The position numbers were made by a program, and so were the translations under genes. This document shows positions 1-6,326 of a stretch of DNA of 12,800 nt, piece after piece. The stretch is from Halovivax sp. (GTDB lineage Archaea > Halobacteriota > Halobacteria > Halobacteriales > Natrialbaceae), in NCBI GenBank assembly GCA_007119345.1, contig SKPV01000150.1:1-12800 (forward strand), given 5' to 3'. Below the pieces are notes generated by a model. The model was given only the letters and a program-made list of their open reading frames with translations, did not search any database and was not told where the DNA came from. Each line of letters begins with the position of its first letter. Within the stretch, counting starts at the first letter, position 1.

Positions 1-71
1 CTCGCCGAGTGCCGGTCGCTGGTGTGCTCGCCGAGTGCCGGTCGCTGGTGTGCTCGCCGAGGGTCGCGTCA
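1..71. repeat. 26-bp tandem repeat abutting the cinA stop codon
   Basis: Two identical 26-bp units (1-26 and 27-52, each beginning ctcgccgagtgccggtcgct) are followed by a third, degenerate copy. The third copy starts at 53, lacks the four bases tgcc, and continues as ggtcgc to about 67, right up to the stop codon of the minus-strand cinA gene (69-71). The array is cut by the left edge of the window, so the copy number is unknown. There are no unique spacers, so this is not CRISPR. Confidence 0.9.
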
Positions 72-587
72 GCCGTTCACTCGATCCACGGCGGCGACGA
101 GGTCCTCCAGCGCCCGCTCGACGGTCGCCGCGCGAACTGCGGCCCGGTCGCCCTCGAACTCGTAGCGCGCCGCGCTCGCGAACGAGGACTCGCTCCCCCA
201 CGGGCCGGCGTAGGCGACGCCGACGTAGACGGTCCCGACGGGCGTCTCGTCCGTGCCGCCGGTCGGCCCGGCCACGCCGGTGGCGGAGACGCCCCAGGTG
301 ACGTCGCAGACGTCGCGGACCCCCTGGGCCATCCGGACCGCGACCGGTTCGGAGACCGCGCCGTGCTCGTCGAGCGCCTCCCGACTGACCCCGAGGTGGC
401 GGCGTTTGGCGTCGTACGCGTAGGTCGTCAGTCCCGCCTCGAAGTAATCGGTCGCGCCGGGGATCGCCGTCAGCGCGGCCCCTATCAGTCCGCCGGTGCA
501 CGACTCGGCGACGGCGACCGTTTCGTCCCGGTCCCGGAGCGCGTCCGCCACGCGCATCGGCAGCTCGCGATCGATCTCGTCGTTCAT
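69..587 (-). CDS. CinA C-terminal family protein (nicotinamide-nucleotide amidohydrolase, PncC type)
   Basis: This 172-residue protein matches the stand-alone CinA C-terminal domain (usual length about 160-170). That family deamidates nicotinamide mononucleotide to nicotinate mononucleotide in the cytoplasm, in pyridine-nucleotide recycling. Visible signatures are ESCTGG at residues 28-33, YAYDAKRRHLGV around 56-67 (with K61 in the segment the family conserves), and the glycine-rich VSATGVAGPTGGTDETPVGTV near 100-120. The N-terminal molybdopterin-binding-like domain of full-length CinA is absent. The start is an ATG (585-587) four bases after the stop of the NTF2-like gene, so the two are almost certainly co-transcribed and perhaps translationally coupled. 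A 26-bp tandem repeat begins directly beyond the stop. The family call is firm; the exact substrate is inferred from family knowledge. Confidence 0.9.
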   Translation of the reverse strand: MNDEIDRELPMRVADALRDRDETVAVAESCTGGLIGAALTAIPGATDYFEAGLTTYAYDAKRRHLGVSREALDEHGAVSEPVAVRMAQGVRDVCDVTWGVSATGVAGPTGGTDETPVGTVYVGVAYAGPWGSESSFASAARYEFEGDRAAVRAATVERALEDLVAAVDRVNG

Positions 588-591
588 AGTA

Positions 592-957
592 TTAGACGGC
601 GTCCCGGTCCGTGTAGGTCCACCGATTGGCGATCAGCCCCTCGTCGTCGAACTCGTGGTGGTCGGCGAAGCCGAACGAGACGGGGTCGCCGTCGAGCCGT
701 CCCGAGAACCGTCCGCGGACGGCCGCCCGACGGCCGTCGACGAGCACGCGGTCGACCTCGTGGGAACCGTCTTCCAGGGGGCGATCCCGCTCGTAGAACT
801 CGCGGAGCGCGTCGATCCCCTCGATGGCGTCCCGACCGGGGCGTTCGTACGTGACGTCCTCGGCGAACAGCGAGAGCAGCCCGTCGACGTCGTCGGCGTC
901 GACGCGATCGTAGTAGGTTTCGAGGATCCCACTCGGGTCGAAGTCTGACTGGGGCAT
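592..957 (-). CDS. NTF2-like / SnoaL-like domain protein
   Basis: This 121-residue protein has the size and pattern of a single-domain NTF2-like (SnoaL-like) alpha+beta cone. An N-terminal helix with ILETYYDRVDADDVDGLLSLFAEDVTYERP is followed by GIDALREFYER and then by beta strands (HEVDRVLVDGRRAAVRGRF, VSFGFADHHEFD, IANRWTYTD). Such proteins are small-molecule binders or enzymes, or simply dimeric scaffolds, and the sequence does not reveal the ligand. I chose the ATG at 955-957 because it fits the domain start. The frame also has a GTG at 969 that would add four residues. A weak TATA-like stretch (TTCAAG on the coding strand, 983-988) lies about 28 bp upstream of 957, which suggests a leaderless transcript. 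It is the first gene of the operon with cinA and is divergent from the aminotransferase. Confidence 0.8.
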   Translation of the reverse strand: MPQSDFDPSGILETYYDRVDADDVDGLLSLFAEDVTYERPGRDAIEGIDALREFYERDRPLEDGSHEVDRVLVDGRRAAVRGRFSGRLDGDPVSFGFADHHEFDDEGLIANRWTYTDRDAV

Positions 958-1053
958 ACGTCGGGCCACGTCGGTGGCGCGCTTGAACGTTCGCCCCGGA
1001 ACCCGGCCGCCGTCGCGTTCTCCGGTGACGAAAGAACCACGGCCACGCCCGTC

Positions 1054-2166
1054 ATGTTCCCGCGCATGGAGTACGAGACGCCGCTGTTCTTTCGCGTGAT
1101 GGCGTACGCGGCGGACGCCGACCGAGACGTGATCGACATGGTCAGCGGGAACCCGGACTGGGAGCCGCCGGCGACGCTGCGCGAGGGGTTACGCGAGTAC
1201 GCCGACTTCGACGCGGACCGCTTCCAGTATCCGCCGAGCGAGGGACTGGTCGAACTGCGCGAGGAGATCGCGGCCCGGCGCGGCGTCGACGTCGAACAGG
1301 TGGTCGTCACCAACGGCACGGGCGAGGCGAACTACCTGGCGATGGCCCGGGCGATGGAGCGCGACGCGGGGTCGGAGATCGTGCTCACGGATCCGGTGTA
1401 CCCGTACTACCCGGGGAAGACGACGATCCTCGGCGGCGAGCAGCGGTTCGTCGCGGCCGCGTCCGACGGCCGCCTCGACCCCGCGGACGTCCGCGAAGCG
1501 GCGAGCGAGGAGACGGCGGCCATCGTGGCCAACTCTCCCAACAACCCCACGGGCGCCGTCTACCCGGCGGAGACCGTGCGCGAACTCGTCGCGATCGCCG
1601 AGGAGAACGACGCGATCCTCGTCTCGGACGAGGTGTACGACCACTACGACCTCTCCGGACGCTTCGCGAGCGCGCTCGCGGTCGACTCGGCCCACCGGAT
1701 CGTGACGAGCGGCTTCTCGAAGTCGCTCGCGATCACCGGCTTTCGCGTGGGCTACGCGATCTTCCCGCCGGACCTGGTGGCGAACGCGAAGAGCCGCCAC
1801 ATGCTCGTCAACGTCGCGGGCAGTCGGCCGGCCCAGTACGCCGTCCTCCGGGCGCTCCGGGAGACGGGGCCCGACTACTACGAGGCCAACCGCGAGCTCC
1901 TCCGGGACCGCGTGGACGCCTTCACGAACGCGCTCGACGCTGCCGGCGCGGACTACACCCGGCCCGAGGGCGCGTTCTACGTGATGGCGCGGTTCGAGGG
2001 CTACCCCGGGACGCTCGAGAACGTCGAACGGCTGATCGACGAGGCCGGCGTCGCGGGCATGCCGGGCGAGGCGTTCGGCGCCTCCCGCGAGGAGTGGCTC
2101 CGCTTCGCGCTCGTCACGCCGCGCGTCGAGGAGGCGGCCGACAGGCTCGCGGCGTACTTCGAATGA
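1054..2166 (+). CDS. class I/II pyridoxal-phosphate aminotransferase
   Basis: A complete 370-residue fold-type I aminotransferase, near the usual length of about 370-400. Family signatures occur in order: the glycine-rich cofactor segment TNGTGEANYLA (86-96), SPNNPTGAVY (161-170), SDEVYDHYDL (191-200), the PLP-lysine motif SGFSKSLAITGFRVGY (219-234) with Schiff-base lysine K223, and the distal arginine R350 in EEWLRFALVTP, which normally binds the substrate carboxylate. It should transfer an amino group between an amino acid and a 2-oxoacid in the cytoplasm. The substrate (aspartate, alanine, aromatic or other) cannot be read from sequence alone. The start is ATG 1054; a second in-frame ATG at 1066 is possible. 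No operon partner is evident: the upstream genes diverge and the downstream gene is convergent, 64 bp away. Confidence 0.93.
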   Translation: MFPRMEYETPLFFRVMAYAADADRDVIDMVSGNPDWEPPATLREGLREYADFDADRFQYPPSEGLVELREEIAARRGVDVEQVVVTNGTGEANYLAMARAMERDAGSEIVLTDPVYPYYPGKTTILGGEQRFVAAASDGRLDPADVREAASEETAAIVANSPNNPTGAVYPAETVRELVAIAEENDAILVSDEVYDHYDLSGRFASALAVDSAHRIVTSGFSKSLAITGFRVGYAIFPPDLVANAKSRHMLVNVAGSRPAQYAVLRALRETGPDYYEANRELLRDRVDAFTNALDAAGADYTRPEGAFYVMARFEGYPGTLENVERLIDEAGVAGMPGEAFGASREEWLRFALVTPRVEEAADRLAAYFE

Positions 2167-2175
2167 TCGGAGGGA

Positions 2176-2214
2176 CGAATCGCTTCGGTGGAGAACACCG
2201 ATCGCTTCGGTCGA
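2176..2214. repeat. two-copy degenerate repeat downstream of the aminotransferase gene
   Basis: The motif cgaatcgcttcggt (2176-2189) recurs as cgatcgcttcggt (2199-2211), an offset of 23 bp, just 10 bp beyond the aminotransferase stop codon in the gap shared with the convergent zinc-ribbon gene. With only two partial copies this could be chance. It is listed because longer repeats occupy the same position after other genes in this window. Confidence 0.45.
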
Positions 2215-2230
2215 GTCGTCGGGAACCCGC

Positions 2231-2476
2231 TCACTCGAGCCGGCCGGTCCACTCGCAGGCCGTGCAGGCGAACAGCCCGGCACCGTTGACCGTCCGGTCG
2301 CCGCAGGCCGGGCAGGAGAGCTCGCCGGGGGCTCCCGTCGGTCCGTCGCCGTTCGGCTGGAGGACGCCGGACGGGCCGGGTCGCGGGAGCGACCGGCCGT
2401 CGCGGTCGGCGTAGGGGAACGGTTCGTGCGGGGCGGGCGATTCGCGTCGGACTGGGGGTTCGAGCGTCGGGGTCAT
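2231..2476 (-). CDS. small zinc-ribbon protein (haloarchaeal CxxC microprotein)
   Basis: An 81-residue protein with a low-complexity Pro/Gly/Glu-rich N-terminal half and a C-terminal treble-clef-like zinc ribbon. The metal ligands would be C55 and C58 (SCPACG) and C71 and C74 (FACTACEW). Small proteins with two CPxCG-like motifs and a GLFxCxxCxW ending are abundant in haloarchaea and probably act as binding modules in nucleic-acid or protein complexes; no specific role can be assigned. I chose the ATG at 2474-2476. An in-frame GTG at 2546-2548 would add 24 Thr/Asp-rich residues, so the start is uncertain. A TATA-like GTTATGTG on the coding strand (about 2531-2538) would give a leader of about 30 nt before this ATG. 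The gene is convergent with the aminotransferase gene. Confidence 0.72.
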   Translation of the reverse strand: MTPTLEPPVRRESPAPHEPFPYADRDGRSLPRPGPSGVLQPNGDGPTGAPGELSCPACGDRTVNGAGLFACTACEWTGRLE

Positions 2477-2656
2477 AGATGGGGTCTGCGTCGCCGTCGA
2501 CGTCGTCGTGTCGTCCCGAGCACACTCTCGCACATAACCGTTGCCCACATACCATTCAGGTGTATCCCATGGCCTCTAGGGAATCGATGTGAATATTAGG
2601 TCCTCGGGTCCCGTGTGAACGTCCGGCGGTCCCGTCCGCCGCCTCTCCGGACCGAC

Positions 2657-2663
2657 GAATACA
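2657..2663 (+). promoter_or_regulatory. TATA-like element for the ArsA/Get3 gene
   Basis: GAATACA is the most AT-rich stretch in its surroundings and is centred 30 bp upstream of the ATG at 2690. That is the expected position for a leaderless haloarchaeal transcript. No Shine-Dalgarno sequence precedes the ATG. Confidence 0.5.
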
Positions 2664-2689
2664 CGTGAGTCGGCCGGCAACGCTCCGCC

Positions 2690-3979
2690 ATGAGCGGACT
2701 CGACGTCGAACCGGTCGAAGCGGACGACGCGGACGGCAACGAGATCGAGGTCACGCCGACCGAGTCGGTCGACGATGGCGTCGAGCGGATCGACGTCGAG
2801 GTCGACCCGTCGGCGGAGCCGATCGGGGGTCCGGAGTACGTCCTCTACGGCGGGAAGGGCGGCGTCGGCAAGACGACGATGGCGGCGGCGACCGCCCTCG
2901 ACAGCGCCCGGGACGGCGTGCGGACGCTCGTCGTCTCGACCGACCCCGCCCACTCGCTGTCGGACGCGTTCGAGATCGACGTCCCGTCGCGCCCGGAGCG
3001 CCTCCGCGAGGACGTCCCGCTGTACGGCGTCGAGATCGATCCGGAGGCGGCGATGGCCGCCGGCGACACTCCCTTCGGCGGCGACGGGCCGTTCGGCGCC
3101 GAAGACGGGCCGTTCGGCGCGGACGCCGAGAACGCGGCCGGCCCCGGGTCGGCGAACGCCGCCGGTCACGGCTCGGGAACCGATCCCGCCGGAGGCGCGG
3201 CCGGCGACGACGGCGCGGACCCGTTCGCCGGCGGCGGGCCGTTCGGTGACGAGGGGCCCCTCGGCGGCCTCGCCGACGCGATGGGCGGCGAGAACCCGAT
3301 GGAGGCGCTCTTCGGCGGCGCGATGCCGGGGGCCGACGAGGCGGCGGCGGTCCAGCTGCTGCTCGAGTACCTCGACGACGACCGCTTCGACCGCGTCGTC
3401 GTCGACACCGCGCCCACCGGCCACACCCTGCGCCTGCTCGAACTGCCCGAGGTGATGGACACGATGGTCGGCCGGATGCTGACGTTCCGCGAGCGCATCG
3501 GGAGTATGATCGACGGCCTCAAGGGAATGTTCGGCGGGGGCGAGGAGGTCCCGGGAGGCGGATTCGACGTCGACGACCTGCGCGACCTCGCGGACCGCAT
3601 CGAGCGTCTGCGGGACGCCCTCCGGGACCCCGACCGAACCGACTTCCGGATCGTGATGGTCCCCGAAGAGATGAGCGTCCTCGAGTCGACGCGGCTGCGC
3701 GAGCAGCTCCGGTCGGTGGGGATCCCCGTGGGGACGGTCGTCGTCAACCGGGTGATGGAGCCGCTGGCCGACGTCACCGACGACGTCGAGGGCGACTTCC
3801 TCAGCCCCGACCTCGAGGAGTGCGAGTTCTGTCAGCGTCGGTGGGGCGTCCAGCAGACCGCCCTTTCGGAGGCCCAGGACCTCTTTCGCGGGACCGACGT
3901 CCGCCGGGTGCCGCTGTTCGCCGACGAGGTCCGCGGCGAGGCGATGCTCTCGGTCGTGGCGGCCTGCCTCCGGCGGTGA
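2690..3979 (+). CDS. ArsA/Get3-family ATPase (TRC40-like) with Gly-rich insert
   Basis: A 429-residue cytosolic ATPase of the ArsA/Get3 family. The deviant Walker A GGKGGVGKTT is at 54-63 (signature K56, catalytic K61), switch I STDPAHSLSDAF at 83-94, switch II DTAPTGHTLRLLELPE at 239-254, and a CxxC pair C378/C381 that in Get3 dimers binds zinc. Between them GRMLTFRERIGSMIDGLKGMFGG (261-283) resembles the Met-rich hydrophobic helices that bind tail-anchored membrane segments in Get3, and there is no second ATPase half. A tail-anchored-protein targeting factor is therefore likelier than an arsenite pump subunit; no arsR, arsB or arsC lies nearby. Two oddities are a 45-residue acidic N-terminal extension and a 90-residue Gly/Asp/Pro/Phe insert (about 122-210) at the normally short loop before MPGADEA. 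The start is supported by a TATA-like element 30 bp upstream. Confidence 0.9.
   Translation: MSGLDVEPVEADDADGNEIEVTPTESVDDGVERIDVEVDPSAEPIGGPEYVLYGGKGGVGKTTMAAATALDSARDGVRTLVVSTDPAHSLSDAFEIDVPSRPERLREDVPLYGVEIDPEAAMAAGDTPFGGDGPFGAEDGPFGADAENAAGPGSANAAGHGSGTDPAGGAAGDDGADPFAGGGPFGDEGPLGGLADAMGGENPMEALFGGAMPGADEAAAVQLLLEYLDDDRFDRVVVDTAPTGHTLRLLELPEVMDTMVGRMLTFRERIGSMIDGLKGMFGGGEEVPGGGFDVDDLRDLADRIERLRDALRDPDRTDFRIVMVPEEMSVLESTRLREQLRSVGIPVGTVVVNRVMEPLADVTDDVEGDFLSPDLEECEFCQRRWGVQQTALSEAQDLFRGTDVRRVPLFADEVRGEAMLSVVAACLRR
3068..3250 (+). repeat. PFG repeat tract inside the ArsA/Get3 gene
   Basis: The insert contains a 17-bp sequence (gacgggccgttcggcgc) at 3083 and again at 3104, an exact 21-bp period. 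Related copies lie at 3068-3082 (cccttcggcg) and around 3230-3246 (gggccgttcggtgac). They encode TPFGGDG, GPFGAED, GPFGADA and GPFGDEG. This suggests expansion of the insert by in-frame 21-bp (7-codon) duplication. Confidence 0.75.
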
Positions 3980-3999
3980 GGTCGGCGCGAGGGTCCGCC

Positions 4000-4062
4000 C
4001 GAACCGGGCGGTCGGGGGCTCGAGCCGGGCGTTCGAAGACTCGAACCGGACGGTCGGCTCGC
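4000..4062. repeat. three 21-bp tandem repeats after the ArsA/Get3 gene
   Basis: Three adjoining 21-bp units with no gaps: 4000-4020 begins cgaaccgggcggtcgg, 4021-4041 begins cgagccgggcgttcga, and 4042-4062 begins cgaaccggacggtcgg. They begin 21 bp after the ArsA stop codon and end just before the promoter of the downstream membrane-protein gene. The units are about 70-80% alike. No gene is supported here. Confidence 0.82.
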
Positions 4063-4092
4063 CCGTGCGAATCGACGACCGATCGAACGGAG

Positions 4093-4100
4093 TTATTTTA
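4093..4100 (+). promoter_or_regulatory. TATA box for the membrane-protein gene
   Basis: TTATTTTA is a strong archaeal TATA-like octamer in otherwise GC-rich DNA. It is centred 28 bp upstream of the ATG at 4125, so the transcript is probably leaderless. It also argues against the upstream in-frame GTG at 4065, because that start would put the promoter inside the coding sequence. Confidence 0.75.
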
Positions 4101-4124
4101 CGGTTCGGCGACAGGGTTCGGCGT

Positions 4125-4856
4125 ATGACCGATCACGTTCCGCGGAAAGACTCCGTGGGAACGATGGGGGACGCGTTCGACTGGCTGCGTCGGAACCCGG
4201 TCCTCGTCGCGTTGTTCTTCCTCGTCGGCGTCGTCGACGCCGTCGGACAGGAGGCGTGGCCGTTCGCCATCGTCGGCGCGCTGTTGATGCTCTACTTCGG
4301 GGGGATCGCCCACCTCGTCGCCCGAGACGAACTGCGGGGCGCGGAGCCGGACCTGGGCGCCGCGTCCGTTCGGGTCCTCGGCCGGATGCTGTCGCTCGTC
4401 GCCATCTTGGTCGTCTACGCGATCTCGGTGGTGGTCGGCCTGCTGCTGTTGATCCTGCCCGGGATCTACCTGGCCCTGCGGCTGTCGCTCGCGTTCCCCG
4501 CGTGCGTCATCGACGACCGGGGTGCGGTCGAGAGCCTATCGACGAGCTGGGAGGTGGCGAAGGGGAACCTGCTGAAACTCCTCGGCATCACGCTCATCGC
4601 GTTCTTCGTCATCTTGGTAGCCGCCATCTTCGCCGTCCCGTTCGCCGGCGCGGGTGCCCCGTTCCTCCTCGCGTACGTCCTCCTCGTGGCCGTGATCAGC
4701 GCGGCGCTCCAGCCGATCGTCGAGATGGCCTACGCCCGCGTCTACCTGGAGAACCGCGACGACGGCGCCTCCGATGTCGCCGGCGCGACGCGACACGAGG
4801 AACCCGACGACCGCCGGCGCGAGGAGTGGGGGACTGGGGACGACGCGAACTGGTAG
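4125..4856 (+). CDS. polytopic integral membrane protein, DUF-type (YciC/DUF975-like)
   Basis: A 243-residue protein with about five or six hydrophobic membrane segments (roughly 24-40, 44-66, 87-104, 104-122, 148-172, 177-198) and a polar acidic C-terminal tail (about 211-243). The central stretch LPGIYLALRLSLAFPACVIDD followed by ESLSTSWEVAKGNLLKLLGI (about 111-155) is the pattern of a broad prokaryotic family of unknown function that includes YciC-like, DUF975-like and glycerophosphodiester-phosphodiesterase membrane-domain proteins. Function is unknown; no enzyme motif is visible. I chose ATG 4125 because a TATA box is centred 28 bp upstream. The gene lies downstream of the ArsA/Get3 gene but has its own promoter, and it is convergent with glycerate kinase (70 bp between stops). 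Confidence 0.8.
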   Translation: MTDHVPRKDSVGTMGDAFDWLRRNPVLVALFFLVGVVDAVGQEAWPFAIVGALLMLYFGGIAHLVARDELRGAEPDLGAASVRVLGRMLSLVAILVVYAISVVVGLLLLILPGIYLALRLSLAFPACVIDDRGAVESLSTSWEVAKGNLLKLLGITLIAFFVILVAAIFAVPFAGAGAPFLLAYVLLVAVISAALQPIVEMAYARVYLENRDDGASDVAGATRHEEPDDRRREEWGTGDDANW

Positions 4857-4861
4857 CCCGG

Positions 4862-4956
4862 GACGACCCGCCATCGGGGATCACGACGACCCGTCGTCAG
4901 GAATTACGATCACTCACCGTCAGGAATTACGACGACCCGTCGTCGGGGATCACGAC
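4862..4956. repeat. four 23-bp tandem repeats overlapping the 3' end of glycerate kinase
   Basis: Units begin at 4862, 4885, 4908 and 4931, an exact 23-bp period, with consensus gacgacccgtcgtc followed by rggratyac. Units 1 and 4 end ggggatcac; units 2 and 3 end aggaattac. Unit 4 is the coding sequence for the last residues of glycerate kinase (VIPDDGSS). The TAA stop (4927-4929) lies in unit 3, created by the attac variant. Units 2 and 4 contain the inverted repeat gacga-cccg-tcgtc (4885-4898 and 4931-4944), so each can fold a short hairpin. No variable spacers are present, so this is not CRISPR. Confidence 0.9.
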
Positions 4957-6294
4957 CACCCGCAGGTCGTTCACGTTCGTCCCCGTGTATCCCGTCCGGA
5001 GCGCCGCGTCGCGTTCGTCGAGGAACGTCCCCGCGTCGTTGTGCGCGAGCGCCTCGCGTGCCGCGCCGGAATCGTCGGCGACCGTCTCCGCGTCGACGAT
5101 CGCGCCGGCGACGTCCGTCGGCCCGTCGATCCCGTCGGTGTCGACGCTCGCGAGCGTCGCTTCGGTACCGCTTTCGGCCAGTTCGATCGCGGCGGCGAGC
5201 GCCAGCTCCTGGTTCGGCCCGCCGGTACCGTCGCCGCGGACCGTCACCGTGACCTCGCCCCCGGAGAGGAGGACCGCAGGGGCCTCGACGGGCTCACCGC
5301 GGGCGGCCACCTCCGCGGCGACGGCCGCGTGGAACCGTCCCGCCGCTCGCGCTTCGCCGCGGACGCGACTCGACAGGACCGCGGGCTCGTAGCCCGCTTC
5401 GACGGCGACCTCGCGGGCCGCGTCGATCGCCGTCCGCCCGCTCGCCAGGCAGCGCCAGCTGGCGCGATCGAAGACGGGATCGTCGGACGACGGCGTCTCC
5501 TCGCGCTCGCCGGCGGCGCCCGTCCGAAGGTGCTCGCGGACGGCGGTCGGGACCTCGTCGGCGATCTCGTAGCGCGCCAGCACGTCGAGCGCGTCCCCGT
5601 ACGTCGTCGTATCAGGGACGGTCGGCCCGCTCCCGATCACCGCCGGGTCGTCGCCCACGACGTCGCTGATCGCGAGCGCGAGGACGGTGGCGGGCGCGGC
5701 GCGTCGGGCCAGTCGCCCGCCCTTGATCGCCGAGCAGTGCTTGCGAACGGCGTTGAGCTCGTCGATCGACGCGCCGCTCGCGAGGAGCGCGTCGGTCGTC
5801 GTGGCCAGGCTCTCGACCGTGAGGTCGTCCGCGGGCGCGGACAGGAGCGCGCTCGCACCGCCGGTGATCGCGGCGAGGACGAGCGTCTCCGAGTCGGCGG
5901 CATCGACGACGTCGAGGAGGTCCCGCGTCGCCGCGACGTTCCGCCCCGCGGGGGTCGGGTGGTCGCCCGGGCGGACGGTGACGGCGCCGTCCGCGACGGT
6001 CCGTTCACCGTCGACGCCGGTCCCGACGAGGACGCCGTCGGCGAGCCGATCGCCGAGGACGTCGGCGAGCGCCCCCGCCATCCCGCCTGCGGCTTTACCG
6101 CCGCCGACGAGGACGACCCGGTCGAACGCTTCGAGGTCGTATTCCGCGTCGCGCACCCGGAGGCGATCGCCGTCGATCGCCACGGACTCCTCGATCACCC
6201 GTGCGGGCCTCGCGGCCTCGATCCCCGTCTCCAGGCACTCGAGTGCGAGCTCGCGGACGGGCGTGGTCGCGCGACGATCCGTGCGAGCGAACAT
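4927..6294 (-). CDS. glycerate 2-kinase (MOFRL / TtuD-GckA family)
   Basis: A complete 455-residue protein of the glycerate kinase type 2 family, which phosphorylates glycerate to 2-phosphoglycerate in the cytoplasm and feeds lower glycolysis. The N-terminal domain (1-320) carries VLVGGGKAAGGMAGAL with the family lysine K67, AAITGGASALLSAP (141-154) and ELNAVRKHCSAIKGGRLA (179-195). The C-terminal MOFRL domain (about 338-450) carries LLSGGEVTVTV, GGPNQELALA (358-367), DTDGIDGPTDVAGA (395-408) and YTGTNVNDL (436-444). Start ATG 6294 lies 32 bp after the stop of the SDR gene, and the two are probably co-transcribed. The last codons are one unit of a 23-bp tandem repeat that continues past the stop, so the C-terminus may have been altered by repeat duplication; it lies outside the catalytic motifs. 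Confidence 0.93.
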   Translation of the reverse strand: MFARTDRRATTPVRELALECLETGIEAARPARVIEESVAIDGDRLRVRDAEYDLEAFDRVVLVGGGKAAGGMAGALADVLGDRLADGVLVGTGVDGERTVADGAVTVRPGDHPTPAGRNVAATRDLLDVVDAADSETLVLAAITGGASALLSAPADDLTVESLATTTDALLASGASIDELNAVRKHCSAIKGGRLARRAAPATVLALAISDVVGDDPAVIGSGPTVPDTTTYGDALDVLARYEIADEVPTAVREHLRTGAAGEREETPSSDDPVFDRASWRCLASGRTAIDAAREVAVEAGYEPAVLSSRVRGEARAAGRFHAAVAAEVAARGEPVEAPAVLLSGGEVTVTVRGDGTGGPNQELALAAAIELAESGTEATLASVDTDGIDGPTDVAGAIVDAETVADDSGAAREALAHNDAGTFLDERDAALRTGYTGTNVNDLRVVVIPDDGSS

Positions 6295-6326
6295 GCGGGA
6301 AGACGAGTCTCCGGGCGAGCGCGTCG

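Noticed and set aside
1189..2283. A 364-codon minus-strand frame over the aminotransferase
   Set aside because: Low-complexity, Arg- and Val-rich translation antisense to a gene with complete PLP-enzyme motifs.
2477..2689. Extra small gene in the 213-bp gap
   Set aside because: The short frames here have no supporting start context or recognisable sequence. The region is better explained as the divergent upstream regions of the zinc-ribbon and ArsA/Get3 genes.
2690..3979. Arsenite-pump ATPase (ArsA in the arsenic-resistance sense)
   Set aside because: There is a single ATPase half, a Get3-like hydrophobic Met-rich helix and a CxxC pair, and no arsenic-resistance genes nearby, so a Get3-like targeting role is more likely.
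4065..4124. Upstream GTG start for the membrane-protein gene, adding 20 residues
   Set aside because: A strong TATA box (4093-4100) lies within this stretch at the right distance for the ATG at 4125, and the added residues are not membrane-like or conserved-looking.
3820..4128. A 102-codon frame across the end of the ArsA/Get3 gene with ARTGRS-like repeats
   Set aside because: The peptide repeat only reflects the 21-bp DNA repeats at 4000-4062. The frame is out of phase with the upstream gene and lacks a promoter or domain.
4862..4956. Possible CRISPR array
   Set aside because: The 23-bp units are directly adjoining with no unique spacers, and one unit is coding sequence. The same holds for the arrays at 1-71, 4000-4062 and 7334-7484.
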